Shown here: positions 56,160 through 64,000 of the stretch, piece by piece | Position numbering within the stretch: the first letter of the stretch is position 1 | How the letters are laid out: each line of letters starts with the position of its first letter | From: Candidatus Chlorobium antarcticum | GTDB lineage: Bacteria; Bacteroidota; Chlorobiia; Chlorobiales; Chlorobiaceae | Direction of reading: 5' to 3' | Length of the DNA: 64,000 nt | NCBI GenBank assembly: GCA_030765725.1 | Contig: JAVCDF010000001.1 | Location: forward strand, 62,001-126,000 | Translations under genes and position numbers: made by a program | The notes under the pieces: model-generated | The model's database searches: none | Seen by the model: the letters and a program-made list of their open reading frames with translations, nothing else | What the model was told of the DNA's origin: nothing

Positions 56160-58085
56160 TTAGGCGAAAATACCATCCATAGGTACAATGGGCAGTGGAA
56201 CCTGTTCCACCCCTTCGCTCCTAAAAACCGCATTGGCCGCCATGCGCCCGGTAAAGGCGGCCGCCTCCATCAGAAACACTGGCGCCTCCACCCTCACCCA
56301 GTCGCCCGCGAGAAAGAGGTTGCTGAAAGGCGTTTCAACACCGGGCCGTCCGGCATGATCGCCCGGAGCCCAGCGGGTAAAGTTGGACTGTATCATGAAG
56401 AGCTCATGCAGAACCCTGACCCCTTCAGTTTCAAGGAACATATGGTGCATTTCGGCAATCATAGCGGCCTTGATCTCCTCTTCAGGACGCATGTCCTCCG
56501 GCGCAATGGCGTAGGCATGCAGTTCAACCACGCACCCGCCCGTTTTCCCGGCCCAGCTGATGTAAGGCTCCTGAAAGGCTGAATAGAGAGAAATGGAATC
56601 CGTATAGGTGTATCCTGAAACGGTATAGAACGGGAAAGAAGCTGAATCAATCGGCTTGTCAAGCCAGATACGGTAAACCGCATAAGGATCGGCCTCACCA
56701 AGATCCGCTACGGATTTTTCAAAGCTCGGGCTGGCAAGGCTGGAATTTCCCACAATCTCTCGTGTACCGCGGACATCGGTGGCCATCACGCAGTAATCAC
56801 ACTCCAGAAGCTTTTCGGCTGTTCCGCCACCTCCTTCAGGAGAATGAAGAACCAGCATGCCATCCCCGCTTTTCACCGAAAGTCTTACCAGAGCTGCCGG
56901 CGGCGGCCCGCCAAGAACATCTCCATTGCTGCTGAACCTTCCGGCATGGCATGGACAGAAAAAACCGCCGCTCTCATCCGGCACAACCGGGCAACCCATA
57001 TGGGTACAGCGGGCGTCAAAAGCGAGATACCCCCCACCCTCGCGCTTCACCAGCACGGGAACGCCTTCGCGGCTGACGAGGCTGGTCCACCCGGAGTCCT
57101 GAACATCAGCCGGACTGACATGAAGAATCTCTCCACTGCCACCGGCACCCTGCACCGCCACCCCCGCAATCCGCTCACCCTCAACCTTGAGTGAAAGTGC
57201 ACGGTGCCCCGAAAGCACCGTGACCCCCAACTCCCGCAGCTTTACCTCAAGCGGGTTGATGAGGGCCGTCATACAGTCGCGGTTTGTGATGTTGAACGAA
57301 AGGCCTTCAGGACTTCCCATAAAATAAAAATGGAAATATCGAATGGCTTCAGCCGCTGAAAGCACCTCCATCCGGTTCATGGTAGCATCAGCGAACGGAT
57401 GCAGCACCGTGTCGATAAAAGCAGGAAGAATCTCCCCCTTCCTGCAGTATTCCATAAAATTAATCCCGTCATACTCGCGGAATGTTTTTCCATACTGATA
57501 TCCGAACATGCTCACAACCGGCAGGAGACCCCGGTACTCCCTGAGAAACGATGCAATATCAAGAGAACGGGACTGACCGACGACGGAGAGTATGTTGAAA
57601 GGAAACACTTTTGGCGTTTGGCCGTAAGTCTCCGCCGGCCGCTCCCTGAAGAGCACCGGATAGCCAGGAGAAGCATCAAAAACATCATCCGTAATACCCG
57701 CCGAAGCAAACATCTCGTTGAGGTTGTAGTACTGGTCAAAAAAACCGTGGAACCCATGTTCAACAGGCATCTGCTCCCCAAGAGCCTCAATCTCCCATCC
57801 GGTAAGCTTTCCCCCGAGAGCACCTGAAGACTCCACCAGCGTCACGCAGGCGCCCTTCTTTGCAAGCTCAAGAGCAGCGCTGATGCCAGCAAGCCCTCCC
57901 CCGATCACCACGCATCGTTTCCCTTCGGGCATTGTCTGACTGGCATCTGCGGAACGGGGTCCTGAAGAATACAGCTCCCTCCGTGGTTGATAATACCCGA
58001 CAAGACCGGCCGTCACTGCTGCTCCCGCACCAACCCCAATGCCTGCTCTCTTCAGAAACCTCCCGATGAACTCCCGTCGATCCAT
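56160..58085 (-). CDS. crtU: Carotenoid aromatase CrtU (phi-ring synthase) with inserted Rieske domain
   Basis: The 641-residue protein is an FAD amine-oxidase-type carotene desaturase/methyltransferase, forming the aromatic ring of chlorobactene or isorenieratene. A twin-arginine leader (DRREFIGRFLKRAG and hydrophobic 16-30) precedes the dinucleotide fold CVVIGGGLAGISAALELA (about 58). Inserted at about 325-415 is a Rieske domain, with ligands C360, H362, C377 and H380; C365 and C379 match the disulfide pair of cytochrome-bc-type Rieske proteins. The start was set at MDRREF. A TATAAT lies 53 bases upstream on its strand, at 58138-58143. Confidence 0.85.
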   Translation of the reverse strand: MDRREFIGRFLKRAGIGVGAGAAVTAGLVGYYQPRRELYSSGPRSADASQTMPEGKRCVVIGGGLAGISAALELAKKGACVTLVESSGALGGKLTGWEIEALGEQMPVEHGFHGFFDQYYNLNEMFASAGITDDVFDASPGYPVLFRERPAETYGQTPKVFPFNILSVVGQSRSLDIASFLREYRGLLPVVSMFGYQYGKTFREYDGINFMEYCRKGEILPAFIDTVLHPFADATMNRMEVLSAAEAIRYFHFYFMGSPEGLSFNITNRDCMTALINPLEVKLRELGVTVLSGHRALSLKVEGERIAGVAVQGAGGSGEILHVSPADVQDSGWTSLVSREGVPVLVKREGGGYLAFDARCTHMGCPVVPDESGGFFCPCHAGRFSSNGDVLGGPPPAALVRLSVKSGDGMLVLHSPEGGGGTAEKLLECDYCVMATDVRGTREIVGNSSLASPSFEKSVADLGEADPYAVYRIWLDKPIDSASFPFYTVSGYTYTDSISLYSAFQEPYISWAGKTGGCVVELHAYAIAPEDMRPEEEIKAAMIAEMHHMFLETEGVRVLHELFMIQSNFTRWAPGDHAGRPGVETPFSNLFLAGDWVRVEAPVFLMEAAAFTGRMAANAVFRSEGVEQVPLPIVPMDGIFA

Positions 58086-58181
58086 ACTGCCGTAAATTAA
58101 AAATTGTGTGCCGCCCCAGCCCATAACAGCTGCTTTTATTATATTTAATGATAAAATTGACGGTATCATAATGAACGACGA

Positions 58182-59162
58182 ATGACCAATCGCCCCGAAA
58201 CCCCCGCCCGAGAGATACGCCGCGCGGCTCTGCAGCTCGGCTTTGCCGCCGTCGGGTTCAGCTCTCCCCCTCCCCGCCAACAGGCAGCGATACACTATAG
58301 GCAAATGCTCGAAGAGGGCCGCCACGGTGAAATGGCCTATCTAGAGCGGGGGCTCGCCGGGCGACTGGAACCGCATCTGCTGCTGCCGGGAGTAAAAACG
58401 ATCGTGTCGCTTGCAATCAGTTACCATACCCCGTCCCGCCCGGAGGGCGTAGCGTCCAGCATTGCCCGCTACGCAAGGATTACCGACTACCACAGGGTGC
58501 TGCGGGAACGGGCAGAAGCCCTACTCGAAGAAATCAGGCACATACTCGGCCGACGCCTTGAGGCATACATTGCGGTCGACAGCGCTCCGGTTCTGGAAAA
58601 AGAGCACGCAGAACAGGCAGGAATCGGTCGGACAGGTAAAAACACCCTCCTCATCGTACCCTCTGCCGGATCCCATGTTTTTCTTGCCGAACTTCTCATC
58701 GATGAGGCTATCTCCGAAGAACGCCCTCCACTGCCAAACCCATGCGGCAGCTGCAGCATCTGCATGGACGCATGCCCCACAGGAGCCCTTGCAGCCCCCG
58801 GAAAACTTGACGCAACCCGTTGCATAAGCTACCTTACCGTTGAACTCAAACGAGATTTCACACCCGAAGAATCGACAATAATAGGCTCCATGCTCTTCGG
58901 ATGCGACGCATGCGGGGAACTCTGCCCCCATAACCAGCGGCCTCTCATCACCGCAGACCCTGCGTTCGCACCAATAACAGAACTCTTTGAGCTTGACCCC
59001 GAGGAAATCCTGAAGCTCAGCCGCAGTCAATTCAAGGCACTCTTCGGAGGCACCCCCATCTGGAGGATTGGACTCAAACGCATGAAACGCAATGCACGCG
59101 CTGTCCTCGCCAACCTTGGCCGAGCAGTTCCTGCCACAAAGAGCAACACATCAACATTCTGA
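58182..59162 (+). CDS. queG: Epoxyqueuosine reductase
   Basis: The 326-residue cobalamin- and iron-sulfur enzyme reduces epoxyqueuosine to queuosine in tRNA. It has AVDSAPVLEKEHAEQAGIGRTG (about 129-150, catalytic Asp region, in order) and two [4Fe-4S] sites: CGSCSICMDACPTGAL (about 188-203) and GCDACGELCPHN (about 243). It lacks the C-terminal HEAT-repeat half of longer QueG forms. It is divergent from crtU and sits 20 bases before the DUF456 gene. queE lies 2.9 kb away. Confidence 0.95.
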   Translation: MTNRPETPAREIRRAALQLGFAAVGFSSPPPRQQAAIHYRQMLEEGRHGEMAYLERGLAGRLEPHLLLPGVKTIVSLAISYHTPSRPEGVASSIARYARITDYHRVLRERAEALLEEIRHILGRRLEAYIAVDSAPVLEKEHAEQAGIGRTGKNTLLIVPSAGSHVFLAELLIDEAISEERPPLPNPCGSCSICMDACPTGALAAPGKLDATRCISYLTVELKRDFTPEESTIIGSMLFGCDACGELCPHNQRPLITADPAFAPITELFELDPEEILKLSRSQFKALFGGTPIWRIGLKRMKRNARAVLANLGRAVPATKSNTSTF

Positions 59163-59182
59163 ACCCTGATGCCCCGAGAAGT

Positions 59183-59668
59183 ATGGAAACGACGCAACTG
59201 CTTTGGATCGCCTCTGCAATTCTGCTCATCACCGGATTTGCAGGACTTCTCATCCCCGCCCTGCCGGGCATTCTGCTGATTTTTGCGGGACTGGTGTTCG
59301 CCGCATGGGCCGAAGGGTTCGCCTATGTCGGCTGGACCACAATCACTGTTCTCGCCATCCTTACCCTGTCCGCCTGGCTCCTTGACACCCTTGCAGGCCT
59401 GCTTGGAGCACAGCGATTCGGAGCCGGCAAATCCGGCCTGCTGGGAGCGGCTGCAGGAACAGCCGTCGGATTGGCGTTCGGCCTGCCGGGAATAGTCCTC
59501 GGCCCCTTCATCGGAGCCGTGCTCGGAGAACTCTACCAGCACAAAGACCTTCGCTCCGCAGGCACTGCGGGGCTGGGCGTCTGGGTCGGGATTGCTGCAG
59601 GCACGGCCATCCGCATCACCGTCGCCTTCGTGATGGTTGGGGTGTTCATTCTTGCCCGAGTCCTCTAG
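59183..59668 (+). CDS. DUF456 membrane protein
   Basis: The 161-residue protein is almost wholly hydrophobic with about four helices and very Gly/Ala-rich repeats, including LLIPALPGILLIFAGL, AGLLGAQRFGAGKSGLLGAA (about 74-93) and GLAFGLPGIVLGPFIGAVLGEL. This matches DUF456, inner-membrane proteins with glycine-zipper segments and no known function. It follows queG closely and ends 75 bases before the hairpin shared with purH. Confidence 0.85.
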   Translation: METTQLLWIASAILLITGFAGLLIPALPGILLIFAGLVFAAWAEGFAYVGWTTITVLAILTLSAWLLDTLAGLLGAQRFGAGKSGLLGAAAGTAVGLAFGLPGIVLGPFIGAVLGELYQHKDLRSAGTAGLGVWVGIAAGTAIRITVAFVMVGVFILARVL

Positions 59669-59741
59669 CACGCCTCTTTATTTGTTGCGCACTGCGATTA
59701 CTGTCAATAAAGAGAGGCCCCCTATAGAAACCCATAAACGC

Positions 59742-59767
59742 AGAAAGCCCGCCGAAGCGGGCTTTCT
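59742..59767. terminator. Hairpin between the DUF456 gene and purH
   Basis: An 11-bp perfect stem (AGAAAGCCCGC with GCGGGCTTTCT) has a four-base CGAA loop. It sits between the convergent genes, immediately past the purH stop, and can act in both directions, though the T-runs are short. Confidence 0.75.
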
Positions 59768-59784
59768 GTCGTGAAACGAAGGGC

Positions 59785-61359
59785 TCAGTGCTTGAAATGG
59801 CGCATGCCGGTAAAAACCATGGCAAGATTGTTGGCGTCGGCCGCCTCAATCACCTCATTGTCTCTGATGGACCCGCCCGGCTGAATGACTGCGGTTACCC
59901 CTGCTTCAGCCGCAGCAAGCAGGCCATCGGCAAACGGGAAGAACGCGTCGGAGGCAACAACGGAACCGTGCAGGTCGAGGTTCACCTCTGAGGCTTTCCA
60001 GCGCGCAATCTTTGAGGAATCAACACGCGACATCTGTCCGGCACCCACACCGTAGGTCTGGCGGTTGCGCACATAGAGAATGGTATTGCTCTTGATGTGC
60101 TTGCAGATTTTCCAGGCAAACATAAGATCTCCCAGCTCCTCCTCGGTCGGCTGACGCTTCGTCACAACCGTCAGCTCCTCACGGGTCGCAATGCGGCTGT
60201 CGCGCTCCTGCACCAGCATGCCGAACGGCGTAGACTTGAACTCCCATCCCGCTTTGGGAAGCGCGCCCGTCTGAACAAGCAGACGGCGATCTTTCTTTTT
60301 CATGAGCATGTCGAGCACACCCTCCTCATAGGCCGGAGCAATGAGAATTTCAGTAAAGATTCCATTCACAGCCTTTGCCGTCTCCATATCGAGAGGACGG
60401 TTGAACGCGATAATGCCGCCAAACGGAGCCTGCGTATCAGTAGAGAATGCGCGTTTCCAGGCCTCAAGAAGGGTTGACGCCTGGGCAACACCACAGGGAT
60501 TGGTATGCTTGATGATGACGACTGACGGATCCTCTCCGCGGAACTCCTCAATCAATCCGCCAGCTGCGGCAATGTCGAGCATGTTGTTGTAGGAGAGCTC
60601 TTTGCCGTGAAGTTTCTCAAAATAATCGCCAAAGGAACGGGTACCATCTGCATCTGTCAACCGGTAAAATCCGGCACTCTGATGGGGATTCTCTCCGTAG
60701 CGCATTCCAAGCTCTTTTTCAAGCTGAACCGTCATGCTTTCAGCCGCAGCACCTCCCTCACCGGTCGTTTTCGAAAGATAACCGGCAATCGCACGGTCAT
60801 AACGAGAGGTAAGCTCAAACACCTTCAGGGCAAGACGGAGGCGGGTGGAACGAAGGGTTGCACCGCCGCCGGCACGCATTTCAGCAAGCACGCCGGGATA
60901 ATCGGCGCTGTCGGTCAGCACCGTCACCGACTCGTTGTTTTTGGCTGCGCTCCGAAGCATGGAGGGGCCGCCAATATCTATATTTTCAATTGCATCTTCA
61001 AACGAAACCCCCGGTTTTGCAACTGTTGCCTCAAAAGGATAGAGGTTGACAACAACCATATCAATGAAGCTGATGCCGTTTTCAATCGCCTGTGCAGAAT
61101 GGTCGGGATTGTTTCTGACCGCCAGAAGGCCGCCATGTATTTTAGGGTGGAGTGTTTTCACCCGCCCGTCCATAATTTCAGGGAACCCCGTAATGGTGGA
61201 TATGGACGAAGCTGTGACGCCCGAATCCTGAAGGGTTTTGAGGGTGCCGCCGGTTGAAAAAATTTCAACACCCAGAGAGGCAAGCTCCCTGCAGAAATCG
61301 ACAATACCGGTTTTATCAGAAACCGACACCAGTGCTCTTTTGATAAGCGGATCAGACAT
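59785..61359 (-). CDS. purH: Bifunctional AICAR transformylase/IMP cyclohydrolase
   Basis: The 524-residue protein performs the last two steps of IMP synthesis. The N-terminal cyclohydrolase domain (MGS-like fold) has [15 protein letters not shown] (about 9-23) and STGGTLKTL; the C-terminal transformylase has [15 protein letters not shown] (about 213) and [13 protein letters not shown] (about 278-290). AICAR transformylation needs 10-formyltetrahydrofolate, a pool that PurU and PurN here also use. It is divergent from purN and ends at a hairpin. Length is normal. Confidence 0.97.
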   Translation of the reverse strand: MSDPLIKRALVSVSDKTGIVDFCRELASLGVEIFSTGGTLKTLQDSGVTASSISTITGFPEIMDGRVKTLHPKIHGGLLAVRNNPDHSAQAIENGISFIDMVVVNLYPFEATVAKPGVSFEDAIENIDIGGPSMLRSAAKNNESVTVLTDSADYPGVLAEMRAGGGATLRSTRLRLALKVFELTSRYDRAIAGYLSKTTGEGGAAAESMTVQLEKELGMRYGENPHQSAGFYRLTDADGTRSFGDYFEKLHGKELSYNNMLDIAAAGGLIEEFRGEDPSVVIIKHTNPCGVAQASTLLEAWKRAFSTDTQAPFGGIIAFNRPLDMETAKAVNGIFTEILIAPAYEEGVLDMLMKKKDRRLLVQTGALPKAGWEFKSTPFGMLVQERDSRIATREELTVVTKRQPTEEELGDLMFAWKICKHIKSNTILYVRNRQTYGVGAGQMSRVDSSKIARWKASEVNLDLHGSVVASDAFFPFADGLLAAAEAGVTAVIQPGGSIRDNEVIEAADANNLAMVFTGMRHFKH

Positions 61360-61463
61360 TTGAGGAATGGTTATCTTATGGTATTATTGCAAAGGAGACC
61401 CAGTCCGCGGCAATTCATGCCGACAGGGCTTTCAGAAGCGGAAATGTAAGAAATATTCCCAAT

Positions 61464-62063
61464 ATGAGTAACCATAAAAGACGCCTTGCCGTGTTCTGTT
61501 CAGGAGGTGGAAGCAATTTCCGGTCCCTCTTCCACGCAATAGACGAACGCTCTATGCCGGCTGAAATCGTCCTCTGCATCTCAAACCGCTCGGCATGCGG
61601 AGCTATGGAGTTTGCCCGGAAAAAAGGCATTTCGGCCGTCCATCTCTCAGAAAAACAGTTCAGTGCGTTCGGCGAATTTTCGCGTACCATGATTGAAACA
61701 CTCGAAAAGCACCGGATAGAGTTCATTCTCCTTGCCGGCTACATGCGCAAAATACCCGCAGAGATAGTCAGCCGATACAGCGGGAAAATTCTCAACATCC
61801 ATCCGGCACTTCTACCGAAATTTGGAGGCGAGGGCATGTACGGAAGCCTTGTGCACGAGGCTGTTATTGCCGCCGGTGAAACCCGGAGCGGAGCCACAGT
61901 CCACTTTGTAGACGAAGAGTATGACCGCGGAGCCATTCTTCTGCAAGAGAGCGTTGCGGTAGAAAAAGACGACACCCCCGCCTCACTCGCTGCAAGGGTG
62001 CTCGAATGCGAACACAAGCTCTACCCCGACGCCCTTGAAAAACTTCTTGACCTGCCCTGCTGA
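61464..62063 (+). CDS. purN: Phosphoribosylglycinamide formyltransferase (GAR transformylase)
   Basis: The 199-residue enzyme formylates GAR with 10-formyltetrahydrofolate. It has the N-terminal AVFCSGGGSNFRSL (about 9-22), the catalytic NIHPALLPKFGGEGMYG (about 111-127) with Asn and His, and VDEEYDRGAILLQ (about 150) with the catalytic Asp. It diverges from purH and overlaps queE by one base (TGATG), so it and queE are coupled. PurN rather than formate-dependent PurT is used at this step, at least in part. Confidence 0.96.
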   Translation: MSNHKRRLAVFCSGGGSNFRSLFHAIDERSMPAEIVLCISNRSACGAMEFARKKGISAVHLSEKQFSAFGEFSRTMIETLEKHRIEFILLAGYMRKIPAEIVSRYSGKILNIHPALLPKFGGEGMYGSLVHEAVIAAGETRSGATVHFVDEEYDRGAILLQESVAVEKDDTPASLAARVLECEHKLYPDALEKLLDLPC

Positions 62064-62734
62064 TGAACGATACACGCCTCAACATCAGTGAGATTTTCCG
62101 CTCCATTCAGGGAGAATCGTCGTATGCCGGATGGCCATGTACCTTCATCCGTCTTGCCGGCTGCAGCCACAACTGCAGGCACTGTGATTCACTCTATGCA
62201 AAAATCACTGAAGAGAGACTCACCACAAAAGAAGTTCTCACCCGTGCACTGGCACTAAAAACGGATATCATTGAAATTACCGGAGGCGAACCTCTGGAAC
62301 AGGCAGAGTCCCACTCGCTGATGACCGAACTCTGCAACACCGGAAGGAAGGTTCTTCTGGAAACCGGAGGCTTCATGCCTGTGGCGGGGATTGATCCCCG
62401 GGTCCATAAAATCATTGACCTGAAACCCCCTTCTTCCGGCCACGAGAAAGACAACTGCATGGAGAACATCACTCTTGCGCTCAAAGCAGGAGAGAGGATG
62501 CGCAAATCATTCGAGTTCAAGCTGGTACTGGCCGACAGGAACGACTATCTCTGGGCCCGGGACCTGCTGGGCCAGAATCCTCTCCAGGAGTCCTGCACCG
62601 TCCTCATGGGGGTGGTTGCCGGCACGCTTTCACCCGACCGGCTTGCAGGCTGGATTCTTGAAGACAGTCTCAGGATACGCATGCAACTGCAGCTTCACAA
62701 ACTGATATGGCCAGAGCGCACGCGGGGCGCATAA
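62063..62734 (+). CDS. queE: 7-Carboxy-7-deazaguanine synthase
   Basis: The 223-residue radical-SAM enzyme rearranges 6-carboxytetrahydropterin to 7-carboxy-7-deazaguanine in queuosine synthesis. The cluster motif is C34-x3-C38-x2-C41 (GCSHNCRHCDS), preceded by the QueE start ISEIFRSIQGE and followed by ITGGEPLEQ (about 72). The cluster spacing is the standard radical-SAM one. It is coupled to purN. queG, the final queuosine enzyme, lies in the same region, but no queC, queD or tgt is visible here. Confidence 0.94.
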   Translation: MNDTRLNISEIFRSIQGESSYAGWPCTFIRLAGCSHNCRHCDSLYAKITEERLTTKEVLTRALALKTDIIEITGGEPLEQAESHSLMTELCNTGRKVLLETGGFMPVAGIDPRVHKIIDLKPPSSGHEKDNCMENITLALKAGERMRKSFEFKLVLADRNDYLWARDLLGQNPLQESCTVLMGVVAGTLSPDRLAGWILEDSLRIRMQLQLHKLIWPERTRGA

Positions 62735-62810
62735 CAGCAGGAAAGAGGGAGGCGTTGACTTTTACGATGCTCCTGATTACTTTTCATTTTTCACATTCAA
62801 TGCATCACTT

Positions 62811-63797
62811 TTGATTACCCTCTCCGTCATTGTCCCGCTCTTCAACGAACGGCAGTCCATTCCCGAACTCCTGAGTGAACTCTCCCTGGCCCTCCATGAC
62901 AGAGAGCTGCAGGAGCTCGTCACCCATCCGTTCAGTCATGAAATCATTATGGTTGATGACGGTTCAACCGACGGGTCGGCTGATGTGGTAAAAAGCCTGA
63001 CAGCAACCACTCCCGGGCTGAAGCTCATATCATTCCAGAAAAACTTCGGTAAAACAGCGGCCCTTTCTGCAGGCTTCCGGGCAGCCGAAGGAGAATTTGT
63101 CTGCACAATTGACGCCGACCTGCAGGACGACCCCGCATCCATCAAACCGCTGCTCAGGAAACTGCTTGAAGGAGACGATCTGGTCAGCGGATGGAAACGC
63201 CACCGCCGCGACCCTCTTTCCAAAATCATCCCTTCAAAGCTGTTCAACACCGTCACCAGGCTCTTTACCGGCCTGCGCATACACGACATTAACTGTGGCC
63301 TCAAAGTCTACCGCTCCTCCCTCTCCGCCAGCCTGGAGCTTCATGGCGACATGCACCGCTACATTCCTGTTCTGGCCGCATGGAGAGGCTTCAAAGTCAG
63401 CGAAGTTGCAGTAAGCCACCGACCAAGAAAATTCGGCACAACCAAATACGGAGCCGGGCGGTTCCTTTCCGGACTTTTCGATTTTCTTGCAGTCCTCTTC
63501 ATCACCAGATATTTCCGCCGCCCAATACATTTTTTCGGCATGGCCGGTCTCATCAGCTTTCTTGCCGGATTCGGCATCAGCCTCTATGTCACCCTCGACA
63601 AAATCATCAATAGCCACTACATCAGCAACCGTCCCATTCTCTTTCTCGGCATTCTGCTGCTGATTCTTGGAGTCCAGCTCTTCTCAACAGGACTGCTGGG
63701 TGAAATGCTCTCGATTTCAGCACCAACTGAGAGCCGGTTCGCCATAAAGGAAACAGAAAATCTCACCAATCAACAGAAACAGAACATCAACTCATGA
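62811..63797 (+). CDS. Second GT2 polyprenyl-phosphate glycosyltransferase
   Basis: The 328-residue protein has GT-A motifs VDDGSTDGS (about 47) and CTIDADLQDDP (about 99), with two C-terminal membrane helices (about 240-262 and 277-300). The layout and many motifs (MHRYIPVLAAW, RKFGTTKYGAGRF) parallel the GT2 at 26.2 kb, so the two are paralogues or xenologues. The start is TTG: the nearest in-phase ATG is absent and the N-terminus ITLSVIVPLFNE is where the family begins. Its stop overlaps nfo by four bases. Confidence 0.85.
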   Translation: MITLSVIVPLFNERQSIPELLSELSLALHDRELQELVTHPFSHEIIMVDDGSTDGSADVVKSLTATTPGLKLISFQKNFGKTAALSAGFRAAEGEFVCTIDADLQDDPASIKPLLRKLLEGDDLVSGWKRHRRDPLSKIIPSKLFNTVTRLFTGLRIHDINCGLKVYRSSLSASLELHGDMHRYIPVLAAWRGFKVSEVAVSHRPRKFGTTKYGAGRFLSGLFDFLAVLFITRYFRRPIHFFGMAGLISFLAGFGISLYVTLDKIINSHYISNRPILFLGILLLILGVQLFSTGLLGEMLSISAPTESRFAIKETENLTNQQKQNINS

Positions 63798-64000
63798 AAC
63801 GAGTCGGAGCCCATGTCAGTATAGCCGGAGGTGTTGAAAACGCCCCCTTGAACGCCACAGCCATTGGGGCAAAGGCATTCGCACTCTTCACCCGGAACCA
63901 GCGGCAATGGCACTCTCCGCCGCTGCAGAAAACATCGGTGGACGCATTCCGACGACACTGCGAAGCAGGTGGCTTTGATGCCCGTCACATCCTCCCTCAC
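63794..64000 (+). CDS. nfo: Endonuclease IV, 5' part (runs off the window)
   Basis: The 69 codons seen begin with MKRVGAHVSIAGGVENAPLNA, the N-terminus of endonuclease IV, which cuts at abasic sites in base excision repair. The next segment GAKAFALFTRNQRQW matches the second barrel strand of the family (AFALFTKNQRQW). The open frame continues to the last base of the window, so the C-terminal about three-quarters lies outside. It overlaps the upstream GT2 stop by four bases (ATGA). Confidence 0.93.
   Translation, partial: MKRVGAHVSIAGGVENAPLNATAIGAKAFALFTRNQRQWHSPPLQKTSVDAFRRHCEAGGFDARHILPH

Overview
The window is chromosomal DNA of a green sulfur bacterium (Chlorobiaceae, phylum Chlorobiota). 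The markers are a BciA-type 8-vinyl reductase for (bacterio)chlorophyll, a CrtU-type carotenoid aromatase carrying a Rieske domain, a monomeric NADP isocitrate dehydrogenase as used in the reductive TCA cycle, an ArsA-like ATPase, and a matching housekeeping background. I cannot name the species. Coding density is high, genes are mostly short-spaced or overlapping, and I found no tRNA, rRNA, CRISPR array, insertion sequence or prophage.

Layout. 1-3.1 kb: end of an unidentified gene, an exported DUF1207-like protein, a Nudix hydrolase and a porin behind a palindrome-rich regulatory region. 3.1-7.3 kb: a DUF4212/sodium-solute symporter pair, then uvrC. 7.4-15.1 kb: a housekeeping run (TPR protein, aroE, lspA, tatD, membrane-anchored TPR protein, cyclophilin, YggS, purine nucleoside phosphorylase, mtnA) ending at a strong hairpin. 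15.2-22.2 kb: cydABDC (cytochrome bd oxidase and its assembly exporter), then bciA. 22.2-28.1 kb: a lipocalin, purU, and a four-gene membrane cassette (PAP2 phosphatase, GT39, GT2, flippase-like protein). 28.1-41.4 kb: recJ, fbp, ymdB, icd, fabI, an ArsA-like ATPase, aat, a nitroreductase, an MJ1255-type glycosyltransferase and uvrD. 41.6-49.1 kb: a GH13 enzyme, yjbQ and dxs facing pgpA, pgsA and mutS2. 49.2-56.1 kb: pdxJ, rdgB, uppP, a PHP phosphoesterase, an MlaE-MlaF-MlaD lipid transporter and a serine hydrolase. 56.2-64 kb: crtU, queG, a DUF456 protein, purH, purN, queE, a second GT2 and the start of nfo.

How the genes fit together. Several sets serve the cell envelope: the porin, the Mla transporter, UppP, PgsA/PgpA, LspA and two polyprenyl-type GT2 enzymes, one inside a putative glycan or lipid modification cassette. 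Others serve phototrophy and isoprenoids (bciA, crtU, dxs), autotrophic carbon flow (icd, fbp), purine and one-carbon metabolism (purH, purN, purU, purine phosphorylase, rdgB), queuosine (queE, queG), and oxygen or DNA damage (cyd operon, uvrC, uvrD, recJ, mutS2, nfo).

I found no clearly new defence or mobile system. The best leads are the exported aromatase with a cytochrome-bc-type Rieske site, the PAP2/GT39/GT2/flippase cassette, the phosphorylase-mtnA pair with an altered purine-recognition residue, and the tandem palindromes upstream of the porin.
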